Origin: Symbiodinium natans
Lineage: Eukaryota; Sar; Dinophyceae; Suessiales; Symbiodiniaceae
Direction of reading: 5' to 3'
NCBI GenBank assembly: GCA_905221605.1
Contig: CAJNDS010001079.1
Location: forward strand, 761,001-825,000
DNA: 64,000 nt
In this document: in pieces, positions 10,874-21,894 of the stretch
Position numbering within the stretch: position 1 is the stretch's first letter
How the letters are laid out: the number at the start of each line of letters is the position of its first letter
Notes under the pieces: generated by a model
The model's input: only the letters and a program-made list of their open reading frames with translations
What the model was told of the DNA's origin: nothing
The model's database searches: none
Program-made: the position numbers and the translations under genes

Positions 10874-12159
10874 CCCCACATCTCCAACACTCAGGTGATA
10901 AGCTCACAGAAAAGATACAACGACAACTTCTTTCACTATCCAAGTAGCAAGAACACCAGGCCATGAATCAACTGCTCCTGAAGAGCATGCCAACCTCACG
11001 CCCTGGGGTTCACCAATAACGCTCGTTTTGTAGGATGCTGGATCAACTTTCAGGTAGAATTTCAAAAAAGCAGCCTACACCTTGAGCCCCAAAACCTGAA
11101 GTCGAACGAGTTTCTCTCACAAGTTGGAAAGCTTTGGTGTTTAAATGGCTTTGGGATTTCCCAATTAAGTTCACGATTGAAGATTTCCCTGAGGCTTCCT
11201 CAAATTTCTTCTGTCTCAGTGGCAGGTCTTGAAGATAAAGAAAACCTTTGAAACAAGCGGTGTCACGCCAGTGCTGCATTTTGGAAAAGTTTCGTGCCAA
11301 GTGCATTCAGAAAGGGCCCAAGATTGCTGAGGCAGTGTTGAGGGGTCTCGCAAAGCCTAAAACAACCGAATCGATCGGAATCAGATTTGGATCCAAGATT
11401 CCGGGGCAAAACCCCCTCAGGAAGCTTGGATCGTGCGCCCCGGCCCAAGTCAAAGGTGAATCAGATTGGTTCAGTTGACTCGGGGTTACAATTCGGGGGT
11501 GAGAATTCGGGGGTGAGAATTCGGCAGCGCCGGAATTGGACCTGCCAAAGCTGAGCTTCTTGCCTCCCTTTCCCGGCTTAACGCGCTTCGCACTGCGGCT
11601 GATTCTGGCTCGGGTTAAGTTTCGGGGTTTAGGCACCGGAAAGCAATGAGCTGCAACCGCAGCCACAGTTGCAAACCAAGAGGCTGCCAGGATGTTGTCG
11701 AAGCGGTTCAGGACCGGATGCCACGAAGAGGCCACCTCACGAAGAGCCAAAGGTACTCACAGGGATGGGTCTTCGAAATGCGCCCTAAACTCTTTCTGAA
11801 GCACGGACTCCTCAACCGCCTCAACCCTGAAGGGTTGAGAGTCCCAGGCAGCTGAGTAACCAGGTGATAACGGGGCTGATAGGGAGAGGAAGCTCAGGGA
11901 AACTCACAACTCCTGAAACTCCTCCTACAAGCTACTGTGTAAGCCAGCGTGCCCTGATATCAAGTGCTACACCGGACCCTTGTCTAGAAGGTACCCCAAA
12001 CCCAAGCCATCAACCCCCAATGCATAACCCGAAACCCTCAACCTCTAAGCCCAGACCGCATTCCGCGGCCGCACACGGCCGCGGACTCTCAACCCAGTTA
12101 AACAAACAACACCCCCCAAGCGACGCGAAGCCCCAAACCCCAAACCTTACCCGAAGGCC
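10874..12159. other. Unassigned unique sequence
   Basis: The longest frame is 11307-11750 minus (147 codons), without a recognisable domain. A small direct repeat of GAATTCGGGGGTGA occurs at about 11492-11522. No gene is called. Confidence 0.35.
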
Positions 12160-12305
12160 CTAAACGCGAAACACCAAAAACCCTAACCCGATGCCTTCGC
12201 CCCCGAGATCCTAAAGCCCTACAAGCCCTAAACCCCAGAACCCCGGAATCCGTGAAGCAAACCTCTACAGCCCACAAAACCCGAAGGCTCTAAACCCCAA
12301 AAAAA
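12160..12305. repeat. Degenerate CCCTAAA-type tract
   Basis: Dispersed CCCTAAA, CCCCAGAA and CCCGAAGG variants, C-rich strand on plus. Confidence 0.6.
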
Positions 12306-12309
12306 GCAA

Positions 12310-12475
12310 AAATGCGAAAACAAAAACTAGAATTGCTATAGTAGTAATAACCATAATACTGACAATAATCATAACAGTAAGAGCATAAGACTGGCAAAAA
12401 TAGTAGCAATAAGAGTAGAAGTACTGCGAGTAATGGCCATAATGGGATTTTTGTAGTGATACCAACAAAAGAATT
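12310..12475. repeat. Degenerate AT-rich triplet tract
   Basis: Runs of AGTARTAAYAATA-like sequence without fixed period, comparable with 2640-2900. Frames on minus read as Tyr/Leu/Val-rich low complexity. Confidence 0.5.
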
Positions 12476-12494
12476 CAAAACAATCATGGAATTT

Positions 12495-12545
12495 CAACCC
12501 TAAACCCTAAACCCTAAACCCTAAAACCCTAAACCCTAAACCCAA
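12495..12545. repeat. CCCTAAA telomere-like array
   Basis: Seven nearly perfect CCCTAAA units, one with an extra A. Confidence 0.9.
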
Positions 12546-12654
12546 GAGGGCGGACACTTTTCTCTCGCCCGGGCCCCCGGGCGCAGCGCTCCCAGCGCTG
12601 GACCTTGAGCTCCCTGAGTTGCTCCAGGAGCTCCGCCTTCCAAGGGGCTAATAT

Positions 12655-12755
12655 AGAGGTTTAGGGTTTGGGGTTTAGGGTTTAGGGTTTAGGGTTTAGG
12701 GTTTGGGGTTTGGGGTTTGGGGTTTGGGGTTTGGGGTTTGGGGTTTGGGGTTTGG
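12655..12755. repeat. TTTAGGG array converting to TTTGGGG
   Basis: Starts as TTTAGGG heptamers and changes to a block of about nine consecutive TTTGGGG units, showing local homogenisation of a variant. It lies about 110 bp from the oppositely oriented CCCTAAA array at 12495, the two separated by a GC-rich island. Confidence 0.95.
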
Positions 12756-13159
12756 TGCCTTTACTAATTAGAATTAGGGCTTTGGGGGGGGTCATTTTAG
12801 AGGAAGAATTAGTTTGTTTTTTTGGGGGGGGGGGATTCAGGGTATAATTATAAAGAGGCCATAGGGGAATAACATGAGTAAGCGATGCCGACACCTAAAG
12901 AAGGCCAAGGGGGAGAGAGGATTTGCTTGGAGGAGTTTAGAAGGACAGGGTTCGAGGGGTTTCAGGGTTGTTGGTGGGCTTTAATGTTCTTGGGGTTGTG
13001 GGTTTTTTGGGTTTCGTGCAGTTTCGGGCAGTTTCGGGAGACCCTAGACAATGAGGACTGCTGCGAAGCTCAGCTGTTGGCACCCCCCGAGCACGCAGCA
13101 TGCAGAGCCCGCGCCCCAAACTCCAAACCCTGCACCCTGACCGGAACAGCCCTTTTTAA
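12756..13159. other. Unassigned spacer
   Basis: Contains a G-run at about 12823-12833 and an ORF of 98 codons (12885-13181, plus) of no recognisable type. Confidence 0.3.
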
Positions 13160-13194
13160 CCGGGGCCCTCTTGACCCCTAAACTCCTGAACCCT

Positions 13195-13346
13195 GAACCC
13201 GAAACCCTAAACTCCCCTAAACCCCAAACCTTGAACCAGAAACCCTAAACTCCCCTATACCCCAAACCCTGAACCCGACTCCCTAAACTCCCCTATACCC
13301 CAAACCCTGAACCCGAAACCCTAAACTCCCCTATACCCCAAACCCT
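13195..13346. repeat. Four tandem copies of a 38-bp telomere-derived unit
   Basis: Exact 38-bp spacing at 13195, 13233, 13271 and 13309. Each unit begins GAACC and carries CCCTAAACTCCCCTA then CCCCAAACC. The last three share CCCCTATACCCC where the first has CCCCTAAACCCC. The minisatellite evolved from degenerate CCCTAAA sequence. Confidence 0.95.
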
Positions 13347-13448
13347 AAACCATAAACAAAAAGAACACGAACGGCTGCTCGAGCCCTCCAGGCCTGGCTA
13401 CATTCTGCCAGGTCTTCCAAGGCCCGGCGCTGCGAGATGGCCCTGAGA

Positions 13449-13540
13449 GCTGAGAGGTTCAGGGTTCAGGATTTAGGGTTTAGGGTTTAGGGTTCAGGGT
13501 TCAGGGTTCAGGGTTCAGGGTTCAGGGTTCAGGGTCTAGG
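13449..13540. repeat. TTTAGGG array converting to TTCAGGG
   Basis: A few TTTAGGG heptamers followed by about eight consecutive TTCAGGG units, a second example of local spread of a variant heptamer. Confidence 0.95.
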
Positions 13541-15387
13541 GCATGGGTGACGAGAAACCCCGAGGTTGCGGTGCGGGGGAAGTGTCTGGAGCTTGTGAGA
13601 GGCTCCTGAACTGGCACTTCGAGACGGGGCAAGCCAACCGCAAGGCCCCCCCTCCCCTTCTTGGAGTCTCAGAGAGGAGGCTCTTGCCTTTGGTCTCGCC
13701 ATCTGACACGTGTTGTAAAACATCCCGAAACTTCTTCGCTTTTAAATCCCATCTCGTGGCCGTAGGGGGCGGACGAGGCTGAGGCGCGCCCCTCACCCCG
13801 CCCCAGTTATGGGGGGGGGGGGGGCGGGGGCGGTTGCATGACAAGTCAGTTTTAAGATTTGTTCAGGGTTGCAGCGGGCAACGCAAGCTGATGAGTTTAG
13901 CACCTAAGCCTCAGCCTCAGTGTCATCATGCAAAGCCTGAAATCTTGCAAAGCCTGGATTCTAAATCCTCCACCCGAAAGCTTTTACAGCGACCCTAAAC
14001 CTTCTACTTACAGATAAACATATCAGGTGCCAACTGACCCCGAGAGCATCGGAATGCACTAGAATCTCACAGGCTCCGGGTATCTTCCATCGAAGAAACC
14101 AGCTGAGAGGCCAACCCACAGCCAGTGCAGGGCCAATGCTGTACCGTTACCAAAGGCTCCGGCTACGCAAAACCTTTTAGGTGAAAGTGGTGTTCTTACC
14201 TGTCAGGACCATCACCCCCTTTCCCTCCAAGACGCCTGTATATCTACAGAACGCCCATATGACTATAGCAACAGGTACCCTGTCGCCTTCTGATAAAAGT
14301 CGGCAACAGCTAAAAGTCATCTCATCCATTCCTGCATCCATACAAGCATCCCCTCATCCCTTATTTACAATCCATGCCAGTAAGCCCCCGATCGGAATCA
14401 ATACCCCCACCTGTCCATGCACGCGCCCATCCATCCATCCATTCTTCCATCCATTCATCCATCCATCCCGCTATGCATCCATTCAGCTCATCTCTGGTAT
14501 AGTCCATGAGAGTTCCTTTGAGAATATAATCCTTCACATCATCCCATATGGGTCATCGCCACATCCACCGAGAGGAGTTGTCAATTCTGAACACAAATCG
14601 TCGCGGCACCACGCGGCAGTGCCCGGACACGCCGGTGCCACTGAGAGGGCTGTCAACTCCAGCCAGTGTACACTACTGGAATCTGCAATGAATCGCGCGT
14701 GGGAACACACTGAACTTTCACTGAACACAAGGTCCCCCCCCCATGTACTGCCGGCATTGAGAGACACGACCAAGGTACTTCCAATGCGCGGGGTTTCCTG
14801 CCAGCCGCTGGCCGTGCCGTACCCCGCGCGCGTGAAGCATATTATTGTCAATTTGTTTCAAGAAACTCGGAAAAACCTCTAATCCCGATACCTCACGAAA
14901 TCGTAGGAAAAACATGAAAACACAAAGGACAAAAAACTCGCGCCGGCATGCCAGCCAAACATCAACCCCGAAAAAACGCCGTCGCAACATTGCGAGGGAA
15001 AGATGGATCCTTGTACTGTTCGTACTAATTTGGGCCCCTATCTTCTGTTGGACTTCCCACATTTACGAGAACACAACCCTTCTGAGGATCTTCGGAGGAT
15101 GCGCACCTCTGGAGTTTCGGGAGTTCAAGGCTGTTCAGGGTTCAGAGTTCAAGGCTCTCCGGCTTTGTAGGATTCAGAGATTGGAGCCAAGCGTATAGGC
15201 GTCAGAATACAAGGTATATTTTGGTTTAGGGCACCGGGTTCAAGGTTCAGCCCCCGGGCGCGGAAAAGCCGGGCTCCGGGCGGCTTCAGAGCTAGTGGCG
15301 AGGGCGCGGCAGGCGCCCCGCGCTGCATGGGCCAACTCCGAAGCAGCCGCCTGGGCTTCAGAGGATGAGACTTTTGGGGAGCTTAGA
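13541..15387. other. Unassigned sequence with CCAT microsatellite
   Basis: A G-run lies at about 13810-13822 and a CCAT tetranucleotide run at about 14426-14472. The longest frame, 14181-14882 plus (233 codons), runs through the CCAT repeat, has no recognisable domain and is overlapped by minus-strand frames. A GC-rich island occupies 15241-15370. Confidence 0.35.
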
Positions 15388-15462
15388 GGCTTAGGGTTTA
15401 GGATTTAGGGTTTAGGGTTTCGGGTTTAGGGTTTAGGGTTAGGGTTTAGGGTTTAGGGGGGC
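15388..15462. repeat. TTTAGGG telomere-like array
   Basis: About ten units, G-rich strand on plus, two with single-base changes. It is the last dense telomere-like tract of the left part of the window. Confidence 0.9.
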
Positions 15463-18429
15463 GGGTCAGGGTTCTTTCAAGCGGGCAACTACAGTGTCTG
15501 CTACTCTCTTCCTCCTCCTCCCCCTCCTCCCAGGTCCAGCGCAAAAGGCACCCCTGCCTGCACAATGGACATAAAGCATCACGCATGTATTATTGTGATC
15601 ATCTACTTTGCTCGGGTCTTGTCAGGTACTTATAACCTGTTTGTAAACTCACAACTCTTACCGTCATACTGCTATGCACTGACAGAACCTAAAATACAAG
15701 GCAACCCAATGCCAGGAGGCCTACACTAGACCAGGTCCAACAGTAGCCTAGTTGAAGAAGGGGTATCCTCCTTCTAGACTCACATGCCGGTGTTTCCATA
15801 AACAAGGGGCCCTGTAAATCCTAAATATACACTCCAAACAATGCGAGTACATGTGATATAAACCGAATGACTTACTCCCTGATTTATAGAAACCCCCTAC
15901 TCTCACCTCTGATCACCTCAGATACATCTTGCTGAGACCCTGAATCTGCCAGTCTCCGCTCTTATCTCTGTCGATTTCGCAACTTCCTCAGCTCCCCGCG
16001 CACCAACGCCGCCGTCAGGGCAAAGGATAACTACAGTTTTGAAAGTTGAAAAAGGTTTCTGGCTATGCCAGGGTTAGTGGCTTGCTAGGTCTGGCTGCAA
16101 CGTCGCAGGTGGAGATGCTTTCTTAGTTGCTGTAAGGTCTGCGCTCTTGGTGTTTGCGGGGGAGGAGCTCTCTCGTTGTTGATGCTAGGTTGGCTGGGTA
16201 CGGATCTCCAGGTTGTGCGAGGTTGTGCGTGCAGTCTGCATCTGAAATTCTGCATAATTCTCTCCAGCCTTGACATGGAGCCCAGAGTCGCGAGTTGGAG
16301 GAAAATTCTACTTGGAGGCGACTTAGCAAGAAACAGGCAGGGCTAAACTCCAACAATTTGTATAAGCAGCATATGCCGAAATCAACGCCGCACATCCAAC
16401 ACACAGACCATGGAGACCATGGACAAAAAGCTGCACGTCCATCCACATTCAACACAGCACCCGCGTCAATTGCAACAAATCGTACAATCTTCAAGCAACA
16501 AAACGTGCACCAATCAGGACAACAGTGCATTGCCCCACTCCCCGCCCAATCAGTGTCCCACATGCAACAGAAAACCAAAGGCAGCAAATCACACCCACAC
16601 AGCCAAACTCCATTGCTCAAAAGCTCCGAGAATCGAAAAGACCAGAACTGACAGTTGTCAACGGATCTGGGAACCATGCCCCCCTCTAAGCCAGGAGTCG
16701 TCAAGAAGAAACCCACTTCTTGATGAAGTTGGACTTGAGGACTTGAGGGGGATCATTGTGGTGTTTATACTGACCATGAAACTGCAAGTTGAGACTTCGT
16801 CGTTGCGACCATTTTCGTCAGCGAGTTGGAAGTTGGAACATCCTATCGTCCAACATCGGGTGACCCGGGCACCACGAAGCACCGCTGGGTGGACGCGATC
16901 TGCTCTTCGGTGAAAGCTAACCGTAGCTAACCCCCATGCTTAAGAACACAGCAGCTCTCAGCCCGAACAGAGCTCTCGCGATGAATATCCAGTCCGCCAA
17001 TGTCAGCTGCGACTCACAGCTGCTGGAGAACATGCTTTCAGTGGGTAACGTCGCCAAGTCTCCGCCAAGATTTTGTTGTGAGGTCTAAGTCTAAGCAGCT
17101 AGTGGAGCTCGCGCACAGAAACTTAGCGACTTAGCGCCGAGGCGTGGCCTGATGTGCATGTGCAGCCTCAGTCATCTGGAGCAAGCCTTCGACGACCTTC
17201 GACAGACAGGCTGCTTGCTTTGAAGCATTGCGAGTATTTGCGAGTGGCACGACTTCACCCCACGCTTCTCATGACACAGGCGAAGGCATGAAGGGCTGAG
17301 AGCAGCGTGCTGCGATAGCTTCTCCACACCGAAACACCCGGAAACGAAAAAAGATCAAGAGCCCTCAAAGCCCGGAACGTACCCCCTGAAGCCGAGAGCA
17401 CCTCGAGGTCGTGTGCAGCTGGAAGCCCGGCTCCGGGGCCGGGATTTGATAGCCTCGAAACTGCGGGGGTTTTTGGGAACCAAGGGGCTTTCCGGTGTTT
17501 TCCCCTTTTTTTCCCTTCCAAGAGCCCTCAAGAGATGCACGGCTCGGGGCTTCGGGGCTTGAAGTGCGTTTCTGGGATTGAGCACCTCTTCACAGTCCTC
17601 TTCACCTCTCTTTTCTTGTTGCTGTGCGAACGTCCAGTGAACCTTTAGCCCAAGCCCGCGCGAGTTGTGGGCCAAAGCTGCGCTGGCGAAAAGCAGCCAG
17701 GCGCCGCTCGAAGCCCGTCTGCCAAGCACGGGGAGATTGGGCTCCATTTTGGGAACAATCACATAACCAAATACACTCATACACTGAAATACGTTGGTCT
17801 AGCAAAAGAGGAGTATAAGGATGTAAGAAGACGAGGGCGGAACTTTGGGGGCATCCTAGGCTCCGAGATGAACGAGAGAGGGCCTCCGGATCGTCGCCGA
17901 AGGCATAGCCCCACTCCTCCAACCTCTAAGCGCTTCGAGTCTGACGGCGGTTTCTTAACAAAGCGCTCTTCAAGTAATATACATATACAAACAAAAGCAA
18001 AATCATGTATGCTAAGTGTTGCGAATTGTATCTTGTAAGTTGTGACTTGTACAATGCATATGATATACGCAGAAGAGATGTTCAGCGCCCCCCAAGTTCT
18101 TGGAGGCCGAACCCTTCCTTCGAGGGCTTCGATGACCAATCCTTTCAGAGGTCTAGCCTTTACTACAACGAAACATTCTATCATACTATGACAGACATAT
18201 TGAAAGACACTAGAATAGACTATACTGGCGCACCTGTCCATCGGACAAAAGCTTGGCAGAAACAGGAATCATCATGAAACTGGGGGCACAGGGAAAACCA
18301 GGTTTGGGAGAAAACCCTGAACGGCGAATCTTACATCCATGATTTGTGTTTCAGGTTTCTGACACTCTCGGCTGGGCTGGGGCTGCCGGGAGCTGTTAGA
18401 GAGCAACTCCGGAAAACACGGGTCCCTGC
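15463..18429. other. Unassigned unique sequence
   Basis: About 3 kb with overlapping ORFs of 60-200 codons on both strands (largest 16123-16716 minus and 16410-16913 plus). The minus frame is Cys/Trp-rich and the plus frame His/Gln/Ser-rich, as mutual shadows would be. No domain, start context or splice pattern lets me choose, so no gene is called. Confidence 0.35.
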
Positions 18430-18535
18430 GCCATGTGGGTAGTTCTCTACATTAGGGTCCCCTTTTGGGTCCCCTGAAGAATACGGCACCTCATGAAGTA
18501 CCCCAAGAAAGGACCCGAGTTTGGAGAAATACCCA
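18430..18535. repeat. Diverged repeat, copy 1
   Basis: This segment (GGGTCCCCTTTTGGGTCCCC, then AAGGACCCGAGTTTGGAGAA) has a diverged counterpart in the same orientation at about 53615-53705, where the matching parts read GGCCCCTTTTTGGATCCCC and AAGGACCCGAACTTGGAGAA. A dispersed repeat family is likely. Confidence 0.6.
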
Positions 18536-18547
18536 TATGTGATACTA

Positions 18548-18618
18548 GTCCCCCCCCCCGCTGCCACCCGTGACTCATGTAATTATCTTGCTGGACCCTC
18601 CCCCCCCCCCCCCCCCCT
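18548..18618. repeat. Two poly-C runs
   Basis: C homopolymers at about 18550-18559 and 18600-18617 flank a 40-bp spacer. Confidence 0.85.
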
Positions 18619-19120
18619 GAAGCATACCAACCCTCAAATTAAAAGTTTTACCCGCTGGACCGACATTTCACATCACATCGTCGGGAGAAAAAGGGGGGGA
18701 AGGGCGTGATCCTTAGCAGGTTCGACCACACACGTAACATCATGTCACGCAGATGCCTCTTGCGCAGCGTCGCCACGTCCAACCGGCCACCATCCACTGC
18801 AGGTGACCTTCAGGAGGTTTCCGGGACCGTTGACGCGGGGTGGTGAGTCGAACGCACGCAGTGCTTTGGATGAGGCTGACAAAAGCGGGATGTTTTTGGA
18901 GGCCGTGTTTTGCCGGCCCCGAATCGAGCGCGAACCTGCTTTGCTTTTCAGCCCCGAGCTCAAGGAAAACTGGCCTTCTACTCCTTCCATCAACCTCGGC
19001 GCGAGACGCTGATTGGGCGTTGTGTTACCCGTACGAGCACCCTGAAGCCTTCTCAGTGGCCACTCTTGCTGCTGCGTCCTCATGCACTGAGAGTAGGGCG
19101 GGACCAATCTTGCTAAGACC
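18619..19120. other. Unassigned sequence upstream of remnant A
   Basis: Overlapping frames on both strands (for example 18745-19143 minus). It may be the decayed upstream part of remnant A, but I cannot show that. Confidence 0.25.
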
Positions 19121-20659
19121 TTGGTGCTGCAGGGTCTTCGCACCTCGCTCCTCCTCGGTCGTCATCGGAGACGGCGGGCAGTGGGAGCCGCGATTGATAT
19201 GGCTGAAACTGCACACTCCGTTGGAGGGCATCTGGCGTGGCTGGCCCACAATGTGCGGGAGCTCAATCCCCAGATTCGCAGTTGTATTGCAAGGGAGTAT
19301 GGAGCTTTGCTCGCGATGTATCGTTATCTGGTGGACCTAAACAGCTTGGGGTCTGGGCCTGGGCCAGATCGGCCAATTCAGTGCCGGCTGACGATTTTCC
19401 CACATACTTGCTACGAGCGCATTTGGAACAGCACCTGCTATTGGCATGGCGCTTTGATGAGCACCGCGCACCACTACTGCTTGAAGCCCTCATGGGGGCA
19501 GAGCCGCAAGAGGAGCAGATTCGAAGGGAATGGTTATGCCGTTTCCTTGATGAGCGAGTGGCAGCAGATATTCTTGACCACCTAGGGGAGGACGTTTTTC
19601 CGGTGAATAGTCCCGAGGCTGCCAGGCCAGAGGCGGCCAGAGGCCACCCCTCAGGAAGAGTGAATGAGATCACGCAGCTTGCAGAGGGAAAAGGACGTGC
19701 CTCTGCCCTCTCCTCTGTCAGCGTGGGGCTTGTACCTTTTCACGCCGCTGCTGCCATCTCTTCGCATGGGGCTCAAAGCAGCAAGGCTGTCCAGACTTGC
19801 TTTTCGTTCTAGTTCTCCTCCGTGCACTGGTATTGCAGGATCACCGCCAGCCCATTGCGGGTAGAAGCAACGTGCGGCGCACAATCACTTCGGGATCGGC
19901 GACCCTTCCGTTTTTGGTTTCGCAACCGGGGCCTGAGCAAGAACCTGCCAACTGCCTGCTCCTGGTTCTGCCGGGGCGTGGGCACTTCTACGCCGAAAGC
20001 AATACCCCGCTCCCATGGCAGGACTGCATCGAGCTCTTCTGGAAGAACCCTGTTTTTCGGAAAGCTATGGCGGCTTGCGCTTGGCCAGCAGCTGGCCAGC
20101 CTGGAAGCCCGCCTGCCTGGCTGGTCCCTGAGAACCGTGATTGGACAACCACCACGTACACATTGCACATCCCCCCTTTTACGTGCGGCGCAAAGAGAGG
20201 TGAGTCCTCACCTTTCCCTTCCTACATTCCTGCTTGGGATAGGGGCGGGAGGCACTATCGCTTACTTGCTTGCCTGTATGTCGCCACAGCCTGATTTTCA
20301 GGCGTTCGTGGCCCTCGGCCCAGTGCATGTGCCGTACGCTCTGGACTTTCCCACAGGGAGTTGCCAATCATCTTGTGCTGGTCTATGGCGGCGAGAAGGA
20401 TGTGGAGAACTTTGACCGTGGCGTCCGACATGGTTTTAGCTTACGAGGCAAACCCCAACCCACACTGACCGAGGAGATTTTGCGCCCCTCCTGCCAGTTC
20501 ACCAAATACCGTGGTTACAATTGCGCCCGTTACGATTGGGCACCCACCTTGACGGTGCGTCAAGTGCGCACCCACAAGGACCCGGAGCACATGGTGTGGC
20601 CGCTGGTGATTGGTGATCCGGATTGGCTTATCGCTGATCACATGGGCCTGCCGGCCTAG
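19121..20659 (+). pseudogene. Decayed coding remnant A
   Basis: Three plus-strand frames follow one another and each looks protein-like: 19237-19812 (contains LLLAWRFDEHRAPLLLEALM), 19797-20294 and 20270-20659 (contains QVRTHKDPEHMVWPLVIGDP). The middle frame has the string GRGHFYAESNTPLPWQ followed by AMAACAWPAAG. This matches GCGHFHAEIRFPLPWQ followed by AILACAWVAAG in remnant B at about 52600-52720, so both derive from one ancestral protein. The frame changes show that this copy is broken, or is split by introns I cannot place. The family is not one I can name. An unclassified dinoflagellate repeat or retroelement ORF is the most likely source. Confidence 0.5.
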
Positions 20660-21277
20660 TTGGACCCTTGGGTCTGGACCGGTCAGTCATTTTGAGGGAG
20701 TGTGAGGCTCCCTGCGGGAGAAACTCACGATCTTTTGCAACTCGAGTCTGAGCCTCCATGTCGCATCATGATCTCAGTTCAAGACGCTACTCCTACAAGG
20801 TCAAAAAGTCACATTCTGTTCAAGCAAAATATGGTTCACGGTACGGGAGAAAATGTTGATCACCCCGCCCAAATACGCTGCTGGCTCTCTTGGCTGCAAC
20901 GTGTTTGCATCAACATCAATCATCAACATGATGCACGTTTGTGACGGACCTTGGGCTCAAGCAAGTATCAACTGTACACCTACATCTACAAACTGAACTA
21001 CGCATGTCATGCTAGGCTGCATGACTGCTTGACTGACGCAAGCGGACGCCATGACACATCAGGAGATGTGTTGCACACTTGGTCACTGGGACCCGTAGTT
21101 GTGGGGATTGGGATGGCCTAGTTACCATCCGAATGAATGCTCATTCCTTCGGAGTTATGACTGCTCCACAGTCAACGCTGTCGGGTTGCATAATACAGGA
21201 TTGTCAAACACACACCCATGCACAAGCTCTGCTGGCTGGTAAACATAAGTGTGGATTGAAGTTGCGAATCGAAACAT
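20660..21277. other. Unassigned sequence downstream of remnant A
   Basis: No convincing frame. The part from about 21172 would be 3' to the copia C-terminal fragment on the minus strand. Confidence 0.3.
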
Positions 21278-21697
21278 TCACCCAAAGCGGTTGCTGCACT
21301 CGGCACAAGGATGCAATGTTCGGATATTGCTGTCTCTGGTGGTGTGGCACGATGCATGGTGATAGCATCTTCCAGCGGGCGTGACAACCACCCTGTTTGG
21401 CACAGTGGCTGCCAACCTCGGCACTTCCATGGGCATACGCACGTTGCTGTTCATTGTTGTTGACGCATCTTTCTGCGACACGGCATCTCCAAGAGGAGCA
21501 TTTCTCAGTCGTCTGATTTCCTGATTTGCTCGCTGCAGCATCCACTGGGCATATCCAAGGTACATCATGAGCATTATCCACAAGATATTCAGCTTGAAGA
21601 ACTCGGCCCATGTAGTCTCGTGTTCGGGCACATCAAGGCTCGAAGTCGTCGTAGTGGTGATGCTCGGATCAAGAGGGACGGCACATGTTGCTTCGAA
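21278..21697 (-). pseudogene. C-terminal fragment of a copia-type polyprotein (tentative)
   Basis: The minus-strand frame stays open upstream of its first Met (position 21631) to about 21700, where a direct repeat begins. It encodes a Thr/Ser-rich lead-in, then a hydrophobic segment (ILWIMLMMYLGYAQWML, about residues 16-32 from that Met). A short charged linker and a Cys/His-rich tail with RCYHHASCH and HPCAEC follow. The intact copia protein in this window also ends in a membrane segment. Tails with spaced His and Cys are, from memory, seen at the ends of dinoflagellate copia polyproteins. No RT or RNase H remains here, so the assignment rests on architecture only. It could be an unrelated small membrane protein. 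Confidence 0.4.
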
Positions 21698-21704
21698 GTT
21701 CTCG

Positions 21705-21894
21705 GTTCACAGCTAGTTCAAGCCACACTACCAAAGCCACTACCAAGCCCTAAGGAAAGTCCAGGCCAAGTAAGCACCTACCACAAGCTCTCGCTCCCTT
21801 CCTTTTTGACTTTGCCGGAAATGCAGCTCAGAGTTCGAAGCACAAAGCAAGCCATTGAATTGCGGCAAAGCTGAGTAGACAGAGCTTACCACCA
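21705..21894. repeat. 190-bp direct repeat, left copy
   Basis: Identical over 190 bp to 22468-22657 (offset 763). It begins GTTCACAGCTAGTTC and ends AGAGCTTACCACCA. On the minus strand it starts TGGTGG, so an LTR is possible, but I find no target duplication around the pair. A 763-bp tandem duplication is the alternative. Confidence 0.9.

Noticed and set aside
16123-16913. Opposed ORFs of 197 and 167 codons
   Set aside because: They overlap on opposite strands, are compositionally skewed (Cys/Trp against His/Gln) and neither shows a domain.
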